From positions 4,035,001 to 4,099,000 of the forward strand of contig NW_024037072.1 in NCBI RefSeq assembly GCF_015706575.1: DNA of 64,000 nucleotides. Reading direction: 5' to 3'. Position numbers and translations under genes: made by a program. Under the pieces are notes generated by a model. It was given only the letters and a program-made list of their open reading frames with translations, was not told where the DNA came from and did no database searches. Positions 12,701-27,700 of this stretch are shown piece by piece (position 1 is the stretch's first letter; each line of letters starts with the position of its first letter). Source of the stretch: Patiria miniata. Lineage: Eukaryota > Echinodermata > Asteroidea > Valvatida > Asterinidae.

Positions 12701-15700
12701 GAGTGCAGAATAGGTACAACACATGAACTAGGGTTAAGAGCACAAGACGGGGGTTGTCCACAAAAACAGGCCGTATGGGTCTGTGCCCTTTCGGTTGAAA
12801 ATTAGTCGTGTGTACTTTGCACCACATGGCCGTGAAGCGGTTATTTCGTTTGGTCTTTTGGGGTACCTGGAACAAAGAGCAATGGGCAGGCCTCAACCTT
12901 ACGGGAAAAAAGTGGCAGCCCACTTTGGCTTTAGTGTACATGTGAACGTACATGTGTCGTGATAAAATAGGCATGTTGGCCGACTGGGCCACGAAAAGTG
13001 TATATTTTGAAGGGGCCAACACAGCAGGACATACGGCCAATGGCCGCGGCGGCCGTGGTTAATGCCTGAGTAGGGACACTGAGGCCCTGCAAATCAGTTG
13101 CAGAAAACTCAGTACCTAACCAGTGAAACTGAGAGTATGACACTTCAAAAGAAAAAAAGGAGAACAACTGTAAGTAAGTGAAGGTCTACGATACTAAAAT
13201 CAAATTACAGGTTCTGTCTAACACAACAGAGTGGGTTCGAGTCCCACCCGAGTGATTTTTTTTTTTCCAACTTTCACTCGGGAGGTAACACACTGAGCAT
13301 ACAGTGTTTAAACGTCGGTGCAGGGCAAAACCTAATCTGATTTATATCACCCCGACGCAAAAATTCAATCTTCTAATTCTTTGGAATGGTCACACATTTA
13401 CTGTTTATGCACGGATGCCGTAGGTCTGACCAAAATCACTCACTGAGTTTCTGTATAGTCGAGCAGAGGGCTGGCTACAAACTCCCGTCCCGTGGGATCG
13501 TAGTATCGGACTCGGTAGAAGTTGAGACTGCCGACGGCTGGATTCCAGCTGAGACTGACGGTGGTTGGGCCTGGGGTCAGACTGATGATGGTTCCTGGAT
13601 TCGGCGGATCTGCAGCAGATAGATAGAAAGAACTTCCAATATTGTGTATTGGGGGGGGGTGACCAAGTGGTAAGGGTTTGCAGCTCATGATTAGAGGGTC
13701 AGGGTGTTCGAATCCAGCAGCCGGCCATATGTCGTGTCCTTGGGCAAGTCACTTCACCCTCACTTACTTATTAGCAAGTTGTGATCGTTACAATCATATA
13801 AATCTGCCACGAGGGATTGAAATGATTCAACATCACAGCGCCAAAACTGTCTAAAAGAATTCAAGCTATATTTTTAAGCCTTACTCGTTTTGGCCGATCC
13901 GTTGAAGCTGATCCCCCCGGCCCCAGTCACAGTAATGGTGTAAACCGTAGTGGGAGTCAGGTTCTCATACAGGTGAGTGGAAGCGTCGCCGATGAACTGT
14001 TGGGAGGTACCATCCGCACTGGCAATGTTGAGGACGGTCGAGTCGGAGTCGCTGAGCCACAGTATCTTGAGTGTTGTCGAGGTGACTTCCTGAAAGTATA
14101 GGACTCTTGGCTGGGCTGGACCTAAGGGACAAGAGAGATCCAGATCTTAACCTGTTAACACCGGTACTACATTGTATTACATTGTACTACATTGTATTAC
14201 ATTGTATTACATTTTATTACATTGTATTACATATTATTCCCTGATGAATCCGTAAAACCATTAAAGGCAAAAGGATCATTTGCTTCCCGTTGCAAACAGT
14301 CTAGATCGATTCCTCATTGTCCAAAACATATGTATACCGAAATTCGTGGAGGCAGGATAAGATAAACTTGGATTAGGTGACATTTTAGGTTTGTGCACAA
14401 GTCTGTGGGAATGTCGCCCTATTAGAGCATTCAGCGACATTATAATTCTCACTAATATTATGGGGGAAAAAGTAGGAACATGGGAATTGTTACTGATCAT
14501 GTGTTGTTAAACTTATTCAGAGACCTAAGCAACCTTTTTAAGGTTGGGTGCTTGTCATTTGAAGCAAAATACCAATGGGCCAAGAACTACTCCAGAGCAA
14601 CGACACTCCAGGTTTTTGGGGGCTATTAACCAGGGACACATTTCATGGAACGGAAATTAGCAGAATATTTTCCTTAGCAAATTCGCATGCTAAGCAGGAA
14701 TGAGTAGAGGACCAGTCCATCAAATCGTATTTAGCAAATCCTTTTCTGTTCTTAGCTAAATTCTGTACTTAGCAGTCATAAGTCCATCACAAGTCCTCCA
14801 GTCCCAATGCAACTCACAAGCTATTCAAATAAGCTTTGACAAAGGCAGTTCTTTTGTCATTATTCACCCAGTATTTGGACTTGTGATGGACGCGCCTACA
14901 TCAATACTTTTTCCTCTTAATAGATGTCTAACTATTTACTCCGTTATAAGAAACGTACTGGTGGTGTGCTGAATGCTCCCGGGTTCACTGGTAACCCGAC
15001 AGTCCTTGGAGCCCGACACAGTCTCCACCTCAAACAGGTACTGGGTACTCGGTTGTAGGCCCGTCAACGTCGCAACGCCGGTGTTCTGGTTGATTGTCGC
15101 CCCCAGTTGGCGAATCTGCCGGCCGACCTCGGTGTAATAGATGTCAAACGCGCCGAAGACGCCCGTTGGTCGGACGAAGAACAGTCTCACCAATGTCGGT
15201 GTGGAAAGGGAGGAGATGAACGGGTTGCCGGGGCGGACGGGAACTTTAAAACAAACAAAATTCAGGAATGACAACAAGAAATAGGGCGTGTCGTTAGTCT
15301 TTAGGTTTTTTCGTTGCAACGTTCGTTTGGGCTACTGCTACACGTCTAGAGCTCTCAAGCTGAATATACAGCTATGCATGTGCATGGCGTGCACGCACAA
15401 ATTAACCCTCCGTCTCGTCTGTGTCACACGGTCCGCCATGATTGGGACGATGCGAGAGGATCGACCCACACGTCCATATTCCTTTAAGGTAACCTTCTGT
15501 GGCGTATGGATAACACTTCAAATCCCTGCACAATTATATTGTGTTTGGCAAGCTCAGGGCAAGCAGGTGGATTTGGTCACGCTTCACTGCTCTCCACAGT
15601 GCTGTTTTTTTGTGTGCAGTGACTCTCTGTGTGACACAGTTACTTTGACACTTCATATCCCTTCACCTAAAACTGACCTGCAGGGTTTTGAAGGGTTTTA

Positions 15701-18700
15701 CATATTGCTGTGAATATTGACTTCCCACTAGGAGCATTAAACATTACGTTATTAACGTTACTTTTTCTGTCACTTTTCCAGTCCAAGTTCATGCGCTAGA
15801 TACAAACAGCCATCATATTTGTTTTGTGTAATATATGCAATAATTACCTGATGCCGGGAAGGTGACTTTAACTTTAGTGTATATTAGAGTTCTTAACTTT
15901 CCTCAGACTTCACTCTGAGTTAATTGAAATACAATTTTTTTGAAAGCTAATTTTTGGACAATACTTACTTGTCCGTTGACATTTGGTCATTTCAATGTCT
16001 TGTGTGGCGTCAACACGCACTGTGATGTCATACTGTTGCCCGGGTTCCAGTCCGCTGAACACTGCAGTCCGTGCATTACCGTCAATCACATCTGGGAGGG
16101 TACCGGTTGGATAGATGGACGGCGCGTAGCCAATGAAGCCAGGCTCACTGCTTCCGTCTCCCCATGTGATCTTGATGGACATCTGGGTTACCTCGAGACA
16201 GACAATTTCACCCGCGGCCGGCGACACTGACGAAATAAATGACAAAACGTCAATTCATTTTTGGGTTTTGCCATTCGCTGGCCTACTTACATGTGCACCG
16301 TACACTCAGTGCTGTCCAAGAACATGCGATAACAAAGTTTCAAACCTACTTGGGTGGGACTCGAACCAATAACCTCCTGCTTACTAGTGCAGATGTCTTA
16401 CCACTCCACCACAGAGCCTGCCATGATCATTTGGTCGACTAAATGTAGCAGTAGGGACCCCAATCAATCAATAGAGAGGTCAATTTATACATTTTACTAT
16501 GGAATCGAGTACCACAGCACGTACTGGAAGCTTCACATTCACGTTCCAGTTCTCAGAAATGAATTTAAGTAAGTTTTATTTCACAGAATCCATGTAGGTG
16601 AACTTCTTTGAAACATTGAAAAATAGTTGTGTTATGGAGTTTATTGATTATGTGACCTCTTATAAAGACTTCTCAATGAATCTTTAACATCTTTAAGTAC
16701 ATGAGAAAAGAAAAGGTTTTTCCTCCCTTTTCTTATAATCACTTGTTTTGGTATTGGGTACTGCAAGCCAGCAATTGTACATGTACATGAGTCGCCGACA
16801 ACTCAAGAAACAATGCTTTTAACTTCTTAATGAAACAATTCTCCTACCTGTTCTGGCCACTCGGGTGCAGTCATCGCTAGTCTGTGAGATTTCACCGGTT
16901 CCAGACACCACGGCTACCGAGAGCGTATACATAGTATCTGGCAACAGGTTGCGGAAGGTGTACGTGGTGTCGGTCGGGGGTAGGAAGACTGGTTCGGAAG
17001 GGAGTCCACCGTCCTCGGTAATCGTCAACTTGAAGAGATCGAAGACGACCGGTCGACCCTGGTGATCAGGCGGGGATACGAAGACGAACTCGATGGTGGT
17101 CAGCGCCGGAGTAACGGTGGTGACACACAATGATGTGTAGGATGGTTCTGGAGGCAAAAACAAAAAGGAAATTCACAGCAGGATAATTGTTCTGTTTGAT
17201 GTGGAGTCCCAAAAAAAAAAGATATTCGTAACTTTCTCCTTTTTACTTTTCATTAGTGAATAATTCATCATAATTAAACCATTTTCAGACCGACATTCCA
17301 AAGTTACGGCAAAACACACTCCGGTTTCCGACAAGCTTATACATTCCATTGTATGGACTCTTCGAGTCATTCAGTCAATGTTTCGACATTGTCGCTCCTA
17401 ACTGTTTCAAAAATCAAACTTATCATGTACTTAATTTGTATCTTTCAATCGTTTAGTGCAGCATGATTCTGGAATGTCAGTCTGTATCGGGTCCAAATCT
17501 AAGGGGTGATTAGATCAATTTTCTCCCCTCCAAAACCTAAAAATAACAACAAATGCTTGGTTGTTTTTTTTTAGTTCTTTCCAAGTTTTCCCATTGTTTT
17601 GGCTGATCGTTAGGTACTTTTCCATAACATTGTAATGAGTACAAATTGGTGCCTCCTATATCTATTTCCAAAAACCAATAAACCCAATCTCTCCAAAGCA
17701 GCTGTGAAACAAAGGCTGCAACATTTTGGTCATGAGGGAGACAAGCTGGACAAACTGATTATGTTTGGTAAAGTGGAGGGGAAGGCAGAAACTCCGATGG
17801 ACAGATGGAATTGCTACTTTTCTTACAAAGAAGTCAATATACAGCTCCTACACCAAAGCTCAAATCGCCACGAATGGAGAAACTTCATCAAGGGTGTCAT
17901 GAATACTCAATTATGAGTAGAACGACGGTGATTAATTATTTCTAATTGGAGCAATACCTTGGACTTTACCATGTGTGGGCACGTGTGGTCTAGCGGTAGA
18001 GCACAGGCCCATGATCGTTGGATTGTGGGTTCGAGCCCCGCCGTGACCATGCGTGTTGTGCCCTTGAGTAAGGCGCTTTACCTCAATTACTCCTCTCAAC
18101 CCATGTGCTAAATGGCTACCGGCATTATCCAATGCTGGGAAGGTAACAGACTCGCTGTGGAGGAGGTGTGGCGATCCCCCCACAGCAGCAGCATTACATT
18201 GAGTCTGGCCCAATCGCTTTCGAAAGAGAGTTGGCACTCCGTTCCTGTGAACACAGGTTTGGCCCCCTTGGACGCGGCCTTAGTTTTGTTGAAATAAGTA
18301 GTTCAATGTCAACATTTGTTCCTTGTTTTGTTTTGTAATAAACAGAGAGCAACTCACTTGTTCTGACCACCTTACTGCCAGTCGGCAAGTTATCGTTGCT
18401 GGTCGACACCATGATGGTGTACTCCTTGCCCGGCACCAGGCCAGCGAAGGTCTGTACGCTAGGTCTGCCGGAAGCAGCTACCTGAGAGGGGGCGTCGTCG
18501 CTAATTTGTAGGTTGTACCGGGCGTATTCGCCGGCCACCTCCCCCCAGGTGAACTCGATGTCGGTCTCCGTCACGCTGCGGATGATGACCTCGGCTGGAC
18601 CGGCGCTGGCTGTGATTGGATTGGGAAGAGGTAAAGGGAGTGGCAAATGTGGTAAATGTGGCAAAAGATGTGGCAAAAGTCAGAAAGGTAGGTAGAAAAC

Positions 18701-21700
18701 ATACTGTAATATTTATTTGTTGACATAAATATTAAGATAAATTTGCAAGATTTTGGCAAATGTGACTCAAGTCAATGAACCTCACAAAATGAATCTGCAG
18801 GAGTTTTTTTCACTTGTGAGTTTTTCATATGAAAAAAAAATACTTCGTGTTTAATTCTGATATTTCCCCTATTTGGAAAAGCCGTCTAAGTGGGTATTTG
18901 GAGTCGTATTTGTAAACAGCTCTTACCTGTGGTGAAAGTATTAGAGACATCGGTGCTCGTTTCGCTGTTGTCCGCACTGCCGGATATCGCCTTGATCGTC
19001 ACCACATACTCGCTGTCCGGCAGTAGGTTCTCAAACTTGACCTGCAGGGGGCTGCCAACTCGGACGACGAGAGGCGATGGCGTGGTCCCCTCGTGGGGGA
19101 AGTGAGCGACTAGGAAGAGATCCACGTCTTCGACACCAGAGCCCTCGTTCCAGGCCACGTCCAGGGACGTGGAGGAGCGGTCGACCAATCGGAGATTGAC
19201 AGGAGGGTTGGGACCTGGCAATTGACCCATCACAAAATGTATGAGAAAGAACGAAAATGATTACTACAAGTAAAGTAAGTAAAGTCTGTCCCGAGCCAAT
19301 GTGGCTCATCAGGCCGGTGTTTATCTCCGGTTTCCTTGGCATGAAACGACTGAGAATATTTCTACTCCCCCTGAATGGGATGCCAGTCCATCGCAGGTTA
19401 CTCCCCAGCTAATGCCGGTACCCATTTATACTCCTGAGTGGAGAGGGGCAAGTGGGGGTGAAGTGCCTTGCCCAAGGACACAATATATGGCCAGCGGCTG
19501 GATTCGAACCCCGGACCCTCTGATCATGAGTCACGAATCCTAACCACTAGGCCACACACTCCCCCCTACTACAAAGAGCTACAAAGAGCACTATAAAAGT
19601 TGACTGAAATATTGTTCATTGTTAAATTATGATGTATGAGAAAGAACGAAAATTATTACAACAAAGAGCACTATAAAAGTTGACTGAAATATTGTTCATT
19701 GTTAAAATATGATGTATGAGAAAGAACGAAAATTATTACAACAAAGAGCACTATAAAAGTTGACTGAAATATTGTTCATTATTAAAATATGATGTATGAG
19801 AAAGAACGAAAATTATTACAACAAAGAGCACTATAAAAGTTGACTGAAATATTGTTCATTGTTAAAATATGATGTATGAGAAAGAACAAAAATGATTACT
19901 ACAAAGAGCACTATAAAAGTTGACTGAAATATTGCTCATTGTCAAAATATGATGTGCGTGTTGATCAGGCATGAAACTTGGAAGATACACTTAATGGCAT
20001 AAAGAGGGAAGCATGTGCGTCGTGAGGGGGGGCAAGGGGGTACTTGCCCCCCCCCCCCCAGAAAAGTAAAAAAAAAAAAAATATGAGGAAAAAAAGAAAA
20101 GAAAAAGAGGCGCAAAGTCATATTGCTGTTAATCTTATGGGTGGGGGGATGGCAAATGTGCCTGCCCACCCTCAAAAAATGATAAATCGAGAATATGATG
20201 GAAAAGTACAGGGATTTGGGGGGGGGGGATGGGAGGGAATGTACTTTGCCCCCTTTAGAAAAAATCCTGGCGACGCCCATGGGGGGAAGTTTAAAATAAG
20301 GATATCAGATGATCCGATAAACTTGAATGCCTTCAGGATGATACACTAATGTTTTCGTTGAAGATGCCTTATTTCAAATTAAAATTTAACTTTTATTTTT
20401 TCCATCATTCACTCCTTCTTCTGTGTATTTACGAGGCAAAGTATCTGTTGTTGGTGCTCCAGACACAACATCATCTTTACCCCCTACTTATTGCATTCAT
20501 AAAATGCTCCCAAGTCCACATTAGCTTCCTTGAGAGAATACAACAATCTTCAGCATTACAAGGATCAAGACATGACAATGTTCTTGCTTTTCATGAACTA
20601 TTACCATAAGGCCCCCCCAAAAAAGTCTCCGGTTTCTGGTGTTGCCGTAGCCATGCACGTCGGCAAAATAAAAACTTTTTTTTTTCAATGTAAGATGATG
20701 TCTTAAAACCGCCAAACTCACTGGTTTGACTAGAATCCTGCTGCTACACAATTTAACGTGTTTTTAGATGGGGTTACGATCATTATAAGCTTTATGTAGC
20801 CTCTCTGGGCTCCAATACATTTTGCACTTAATAGTCGGGGACCATTTGCAGTCATCAGCCGACATTTGAAGGAAAAAAAAGTAAAAAAAAAAAAAAAAAC
20901 CACGTCGCCGCACCGCTTTTGGGGCAAGCTCCATACCAGAAACCGAAGATTTTCTTTCTTTAAGGAAGTTAATTTTGTGGGCAGTTGTAATAGAGTCACA
21001 TTTGACAACAGTTCAATCACAAGTCATCCAGTCTCAAGTGACGAGACAAGCTTTCTAATTTACCTCTTACAAAGGCATTCTGTGATCACTGTACATCCCC
21101 TGTTACTTTTAAACTGACTTGTGATTTGACTTTAAGATTGACGTGAGATTGACTGAATGACAACACTGATTATGTACGAGGCAAACTCACGAGTGCGTTG
21201 CTGTCCGGTCAGAATACTCGGGTCAACGATACTGCCTGGTGTGATCTCAATGCGGATATCATACAACCTGCCGGGTACCAGATTAAGGGCCGAGTACGAG
21301 GCAGTGGACTGCGTAGCGCCTCGTGGAATGAAGATGTTGGTAAACATCGGCCGAGTTTCGCTGGCCGGCCAGACGAAGACGAAGTAGCCGCTTACACTGT
21401 CATTTGGAATCTCGGCCCAGAGGATGGTCATGGCGGTGGTGCTGACATTCTGGACGATGATTTGACCGCTTGGTACTTGAGCTGGAGTTTTAAAAAAATG
21501 ACATTACTGACACATTTGAGGACAAATTAATAGCAGTTTTTAGATGAAATGCAAACATTGCACTGTGATTTTTAGTAGACGTACCAGCTTGCCATCTCCA
21601 GCTTTTGAGAAAGTTATGCTGGTTTGTTGTATGCAAAGAGTTAAAGACACAGTCTCTGCCGCCCTAAAATGGGCCAACTTTCGTGGAGCTATTAAGCAGA

Positions 21701-24700
21701 AATTATTTCAAAGCAAACTTTGGTGCTTAAAAGCAGTTATAAGCCGAGAACTAATAAGCAGTTAAGAGATTTTCCTCGGCAAATATATTCTATGCCTGGC
21801 AATTTTTTGTGTTCTTAATCAGCCTTTCTAATAAATTTTTGCAAAAGTGTCCCCAAAAACTTTGTTTAGGCGACACAAAACCGACTACTAACCGGTGTGG
21901 AAAGATCGAGAGACTCTGTCATCATTCCGCTGTTGGTCAAACATCGGATCAGCGCTGGACTGGAGAACAGCAACCACTTCGATCTCGTAGTCCGAGTCGG
22001 GGTTCAGCATCTCGAAGCGATAACGCCTGTCCTCGTCGCGATTGACGCGACCGGCCAGCGATTCCTCTCCTTGTTCGTTAGTGATGAAGACCTCGTAGTA
22101 GCTGAAATCGCCCACGGGCGCATTCCAGGAGACTTCGATGGAGGTGGTGGTCGCGGGGATAGAGTTGATGCCGGAGGGGTTGGCTGGGTCTAAATATATA
22201 TTTAAATAAAAAGGCACAAGTTAAACTTGTGCGATCACCCGGGCATGCTGGCAGTATTTATACAGTAAATTTGGCAGCACACTTTTCAGTTGACCTTACC
22301 AATATCAACAATGACCTCATTTGACCCCTAGATGAGCTTTGACCTCAAATGTATCAAGTCATCTGAAGTCCCACTACCAAAAAATCATTGTCACCAAGTT
22401 TGGTCGAGATTGAAGTCTGACTGTTCATTTGACAGCACTGAACAGTTAACCTATTAACCAAAATGGAACACATGTACACACACACACAGAACTGAATTTC
22501 TACATACGCCCGAGGACAATGCTTTGTCCCTGTAAAAATATATCACACTCTCCCATAGACTTAGCACATAACTTTACGATCGAGGACCATTTTCAACAAA
22601 AGACCCAATGCTCAAGGACTGAAAGGATCTTTTGTTCTCCCTTTGTGTGTCCCCCTCAATCGTAAAGCCACCCATGAACACGTTACAACACAAAGACGGA
22701 CGGACTTTGTGTGTGTGTGCGAAAGGCACAAAGGATTAGCACGTTTAGACCCGGAGGCGAGTCGAGGCAATCTTGACGTCTTAACCCGTCAGCCGTGCCT
22801 GTGTATAAAAACAGCCAGTGCGTGTTATCACGGCCTCTGACGCAAACTGGTTAAAGGTACCAACAAATAATTTGTTAAAGAGAGGGACCTACTTGTTCGA
22901 ATATGACGGATGTGTGTTGGTTGGGAAGTGCCTGTATAGGTTAGCTCCACCCGGTATTCCGTGGCCGGTGCTAAGGAGCCAAACTCGGCCGAAGCGATCT
23001 CTAGACTCGGGTGGGAGTTGATCAGGGCTCCGGTGCTGGTCTGGAACAGGTTCAGCTGATAGTCTGGTGCCATGCCGGGGATCCCACCCCATACCAAGGA
23101 GACACTGTTGGAGGTCTGGGATCGGACCAAGATGGTTCCCACATCCACAGTCACTAAAAGATTGAATGAAGTCTTTGCAATTCAATGAAAAAGAAACTTG
23201 ACATTTGGAGGCATTTTGCATTAGAAAATGTTAACTTTAATATTTTTCTGAGTTTCGGCACTTGAGATTGTGAGTAAAGTTATAAGCTTGCTTGGGTGTT
23301 TTTCTTTCTCAAAACCTCAGACATTATTGAATAAACAATGAAGAAATTCAGTCAACAAAGAAATTCAGTCATTGAAAGAACAATTCTAAAATATTTGCTA
23401 GAACTCTTTTTTTTATTATTCTTTGACCATAAATAGAATAACGATTTGTTCAAGAATTCGAAACCACTTTTTTCACAAACCTGTTGATGCATTGACATTA
23501 GCTGGTGCGCTGATCTCTTGCAAGGCACCGGTTCCCGACACCATCACCACATAGAACTCATAGGGGGTGGCGGGCAGGAGACCGGTCACCCTCAGCTGTG
23601 TGACCATTTTAGGGGTGGAACCAGCTGGGGTGGATACCAGGGATCCGACCTCCTTGTAAGATACTTGGTAGCCACTGAAAACGCCGGTACCAGCGGTCCA
23701 CGTGAGTGTTACCGACACAGCGTCAGAGGATTGAGCGGAGAGTAAGGCTGGTGCGTTGGGAACTGAAAAAGGTCAAGAAACGAGCCATCGTGAAAAACAA
23801 TTCTGAATTTTTACGTTTTTTGATATTTGTTTTAAGTAAGATTTGAGGCTTTGCATGGTGGAGATACTAAATAATGAAAGGTTTGCGGAAACACCATGTG
23901 CGAATAGTTTCTCAACTAAGAGAATGGTTCTGAAAAGAACCAGAGGTATAAACTCGACGTTCCGGTCAGTATGCTCTGACCGTCTTCAGGAGAGTGTTTA
24001 AATATTTGTTTTAATAGTTTCTTGCACTATTACTTGACCTAATATACTCTTTGATCTGATATAAAAAGGTCATGCTTGGTGTACTCAAAACTATGCACAC
24101 TTGACATAAAACCAAAGGCACCCTTTTGAGATGAGAATGAAAAAAAAAATATGCACAAAATTTTGGTAGGATAAATTCATGCAGAAACTTTTACACAAAT
24201 AAGAAACACTTTTACTATTTGAATAAATCTACAAACTGATCTCTTGAGAAGAAGCTGTGAGTGTCTTATATCCATAAGCTGTGCAATAACATGCTCCACG
24301 ACGATCACGAGTTGGTGGTAAAATATGTCATTTTCAGTTGCTACGCCACAACTTACGCCACCTAAAATGAATGCGCAAGTTACGCCATAATTAAATGCGC
24401 GAGTCGCAGACTTACGCACTATGAGACTTTTGGGAAATGGGTCATATAAAGTGAAATGTTGCACGGCATAAAATGTTGCGCAGCTTACGCATTAAATTGT
24501 GGTGCAAGCGGAGTTGCGTGCGCCATTGCGTAAAGTTTTGCGAAATCGTCTGCTGTGTGCATGACAGTAAGTGTGCATGACAGTAAGTGACTGCAATAGG
24601 CAACCAGTTCAATTCACAAGAAGACTGTAAGCAGGTACCCTCTGAGACCTACAAAACAGAGATGTCTTACTTAAACCTCAATCTAGTAAACAAAATTAAA

Positions 24701-27700
24701 TTCACAAGTTGAAGGGCTAATGAAAACACATCTCTATCATCTCAAATCTATTTTCCTTTCTGCGTACTTGTCCTCTGCAGCATCGAAGTCATAATGCCGG
24801 TGTCGGTCAGCACGACTAAGCTGATGTTGTACAGCTCCCCAGGAACAAGGTTCGAGAAAGTAGCCAATCGCTGATTGGGATCTATGGCCATGCCTGCACT
24901 GGGTTCATCGATGCTGACTGCGTAGTTGGTGAAACCGGGGACACTGTCGGCCGCGCCCCAGGAGGCCCTGATGGAGGTCGTGTCGACTGACAGGATCACG
25001 ATGACTCCTGGATCTGGGGCAGCTGTTCAGAAGAAAGTGCAGATGCAGAGAAACTGATTATTAAAGTCCCATGTTTAATATAGCGTTTGTAGGATGTTCC
25101 AGCAGTAACTGCTTCAAATCCAGCTCCCGCCAATTTTTAGGGTCACTGATTTTCTGTTTCTAAAATGCTCATTTTCCACTCTAATAGAATTTATACAAAT
25201 TTGGTGTCTACTTTTTTCCTGTTTCTGTTGCATCTGACATCTATTTTTTCTTAATAAAATTGATGCACTCCTTCGTGCAGTCGTCCTCCAAGAGTGATTA
25301 TGAATTGAGAACTACCTTCCCAACAAATTTTTTAAAAAATAGTTTGAAGTCATTCTCAACGATACTTGTGTGGCAAATTACGTCCCAGGTGACGGGGACA
25401 GAAAAAAATGTCACACTTTGGATCTTAACTTCATATAATGACCCTCTGCATACCTATGCAGCACTAAAACTGAACAAGGTGATCTGTGTCCTACTTAATT
25501 GTTGTGTGTAATGGAGGTTCAACTGGTAAACGTAAGTTGCCAATGGCTGTTCACGATGCTTGAAATTGAGAAAGTTTCAGAAAATCGTTTAAGTTCCATC
25601 GTTTGTATCTCTCGCAGGGTTTGCCCAAACAGCTGAAAATTTTGAAATGATTTGATTTAAAAAAAGAAAATTATGAACGGGAATAAATGTGTGCTTGGCC
25701 CGTTTTAAACAAGTTAACCGGCTAGGAACATGGACGCAGATAAAGGCCGGAGCCGAAAGTGATGGCCATTATCGGTGACCAGGCCCCTAGCCAGATTTAA
25801 ACGTACTTGTTTAATACCGGCCAAGCACAGATTTATTCCCATTCATAAATACCTTTCAGTCAAAAAGTCAAAACAAGTCAAGAATGACAAATTTCCAATG
25901 ATTTTGTTCAAACAAGTTTAATTTGTGAAACACCTCCTACAGCAATGTTTATGGCATGTGCCTCGCATGCGAGTAGCACTAAAAATCCCCTTATATGGAG
26001 ATTGCGCAATGTGGCGCAGAACACAGCAGTGTGGGTGTAGTGTGAATTAAGAACCCTATGAAATACGGACTCATTGGTTAGTATTGCAGATGCCTTTAGT
26101 GAAGATAATTAGGAGAGCGACTGTAGAATACTGTGCAAACTCCTTGAAAGGATGTCCCGCACAGGTCAGGTGTGAGGGTTCAAGCAATAGAATGGTAACA
26201 GAGACCAGATTTCATTGGAGTCCAAATTTCATGTGACACCAGAAAAAAAGTGTTTAAAACCAGTCTTTTTTTAATCAAAACTTCCAACATGACGGGCTCT
26301 CAACCAATAGGAAAGGGTAAACTGTCTTAGGTGTTTATGAATAGTGAATTACTAAAAACGAAAACAAATAAAACTGGAGTATGCTAAAGATCAAGCCCTT
26401 GCACTTACTGGTGCTAGTTGTAAGGGTGGCCGGTACGCTGATTGTTCTCAACAGGCCAGTTCCGGAGCTTGCGAATACATCAATATTGTACTCAACAGCC
26501 GGGAGCAGATTTTCTAGGGTAAAGCTGTCCACCTCCCTGGTGACGTAGATTTCATTCAGGACGGGACCGTCGCCGATGTTGTACGTGATCTTGTAGGAGT
26601 CAAACTCTGAGTCTACTGCTGGCTCGTTCCACGTGAATGTGATGGAGGTTGTCGTCTCAACAACTCTAAAGACGCCTGCTGGTGGGGCTGGCACTACAAA
26701 AATAAAAAAAAAATAAACAATGTAACATTGAAAATATTCGCTAACACTATCTGCCAGACATTTCTAAGGGTCAAGACACACGAGACAATTTCCGCAGGCA
26801 ACTTGGAGGCAACCAAATGCGCTGCAAGTTGAAGGAACCCTCATAAGATGGACATAAGATGGAATTTGCGTCGGGGTGATGTATATTCAATATTGGGTTT
26901 TGTCCTTCACCGACACATTTTCTTTTATAAACACTGTATACTCAGTGTTGTTCCAAGTGATTGTGAGAAAGCAAATCACTTGGGACAACACCGAGTATAC
27001 AGTGTTTATAAAAAAAAGTGTCGATGAAGGGCAAAAACCGAAAATTGAATTTATATCACCCCGAAGCAATTTCCATTTCATGAATAGTTTGGTTGCAGTA
27101 CCTGCTGCTATATCAGATTCCAACCAACCAGCCGACCCCAGCAAGCTGGGTGGTCGAGTGGTAAGACGTCTGCACTAGTCAGCAGGAGGTCGTGGGTTCG
27201 AGTCCCACCTGAGTAGATTTTCTTCTCGCGATCACTCCGGACAACACGGAGTATATAGTTTTTATTTTTTCAAATGAGTCAGTGAAGGGCATAACCCAAT
27301 ATTGTTGAATAAAGTCCATTTTTTTTCCAACAGTTTATGGAAAATACCTCGGAACAATCTTTGAGATTGTGTGGAACAAGTTGTCAGTAGACTGTCTCGT
27401 GTGAAACGGCCCTTATAGTGGGGGAGGTTTTAAAATATAGGGGGAATCAGGGGACAACTTTTTGGGCACTTATTCAATAGTTGAATCCAGGCATGTGATC
27501 ACTGTGCGCGTAATTTTTATTCCTAGGAGGGTTAGGGGCAATGTCATGAATAATTCATGTTTATCCATGAGAACGGACAATGACGTCAACAGCATTGTTG
27601 TTAGTTACTCAACTAGTTACAATACATTAAAGCATTTTAAAGAACGGTTGTCGTCGAGCTACCACACAGTAGCCTAGTGGATAGCGAGATGAGCTATGGA

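Noticed and set aside
15288-15713. 141-codon plus-strand reading frame
   Set aside because: No domain pattern. It lies in the intron between FN3-35 and FN3-36 and starts a few bases from an exon on the other strand.
26876-27178. Matching short peptides on both strands
   Set aside because: They arise because the 26851-27083 foldback is nearly self-complementary, not because of a coding gene.
27145-27215. Possible tRNA gene
   Set aside because: A and B boxes are present, but acceptor-stem pairing is poor and the segment is joined to a repeated SINE body found elsewhere in the window. The same reasoning applies to 52945-53035 and 27668-27742.
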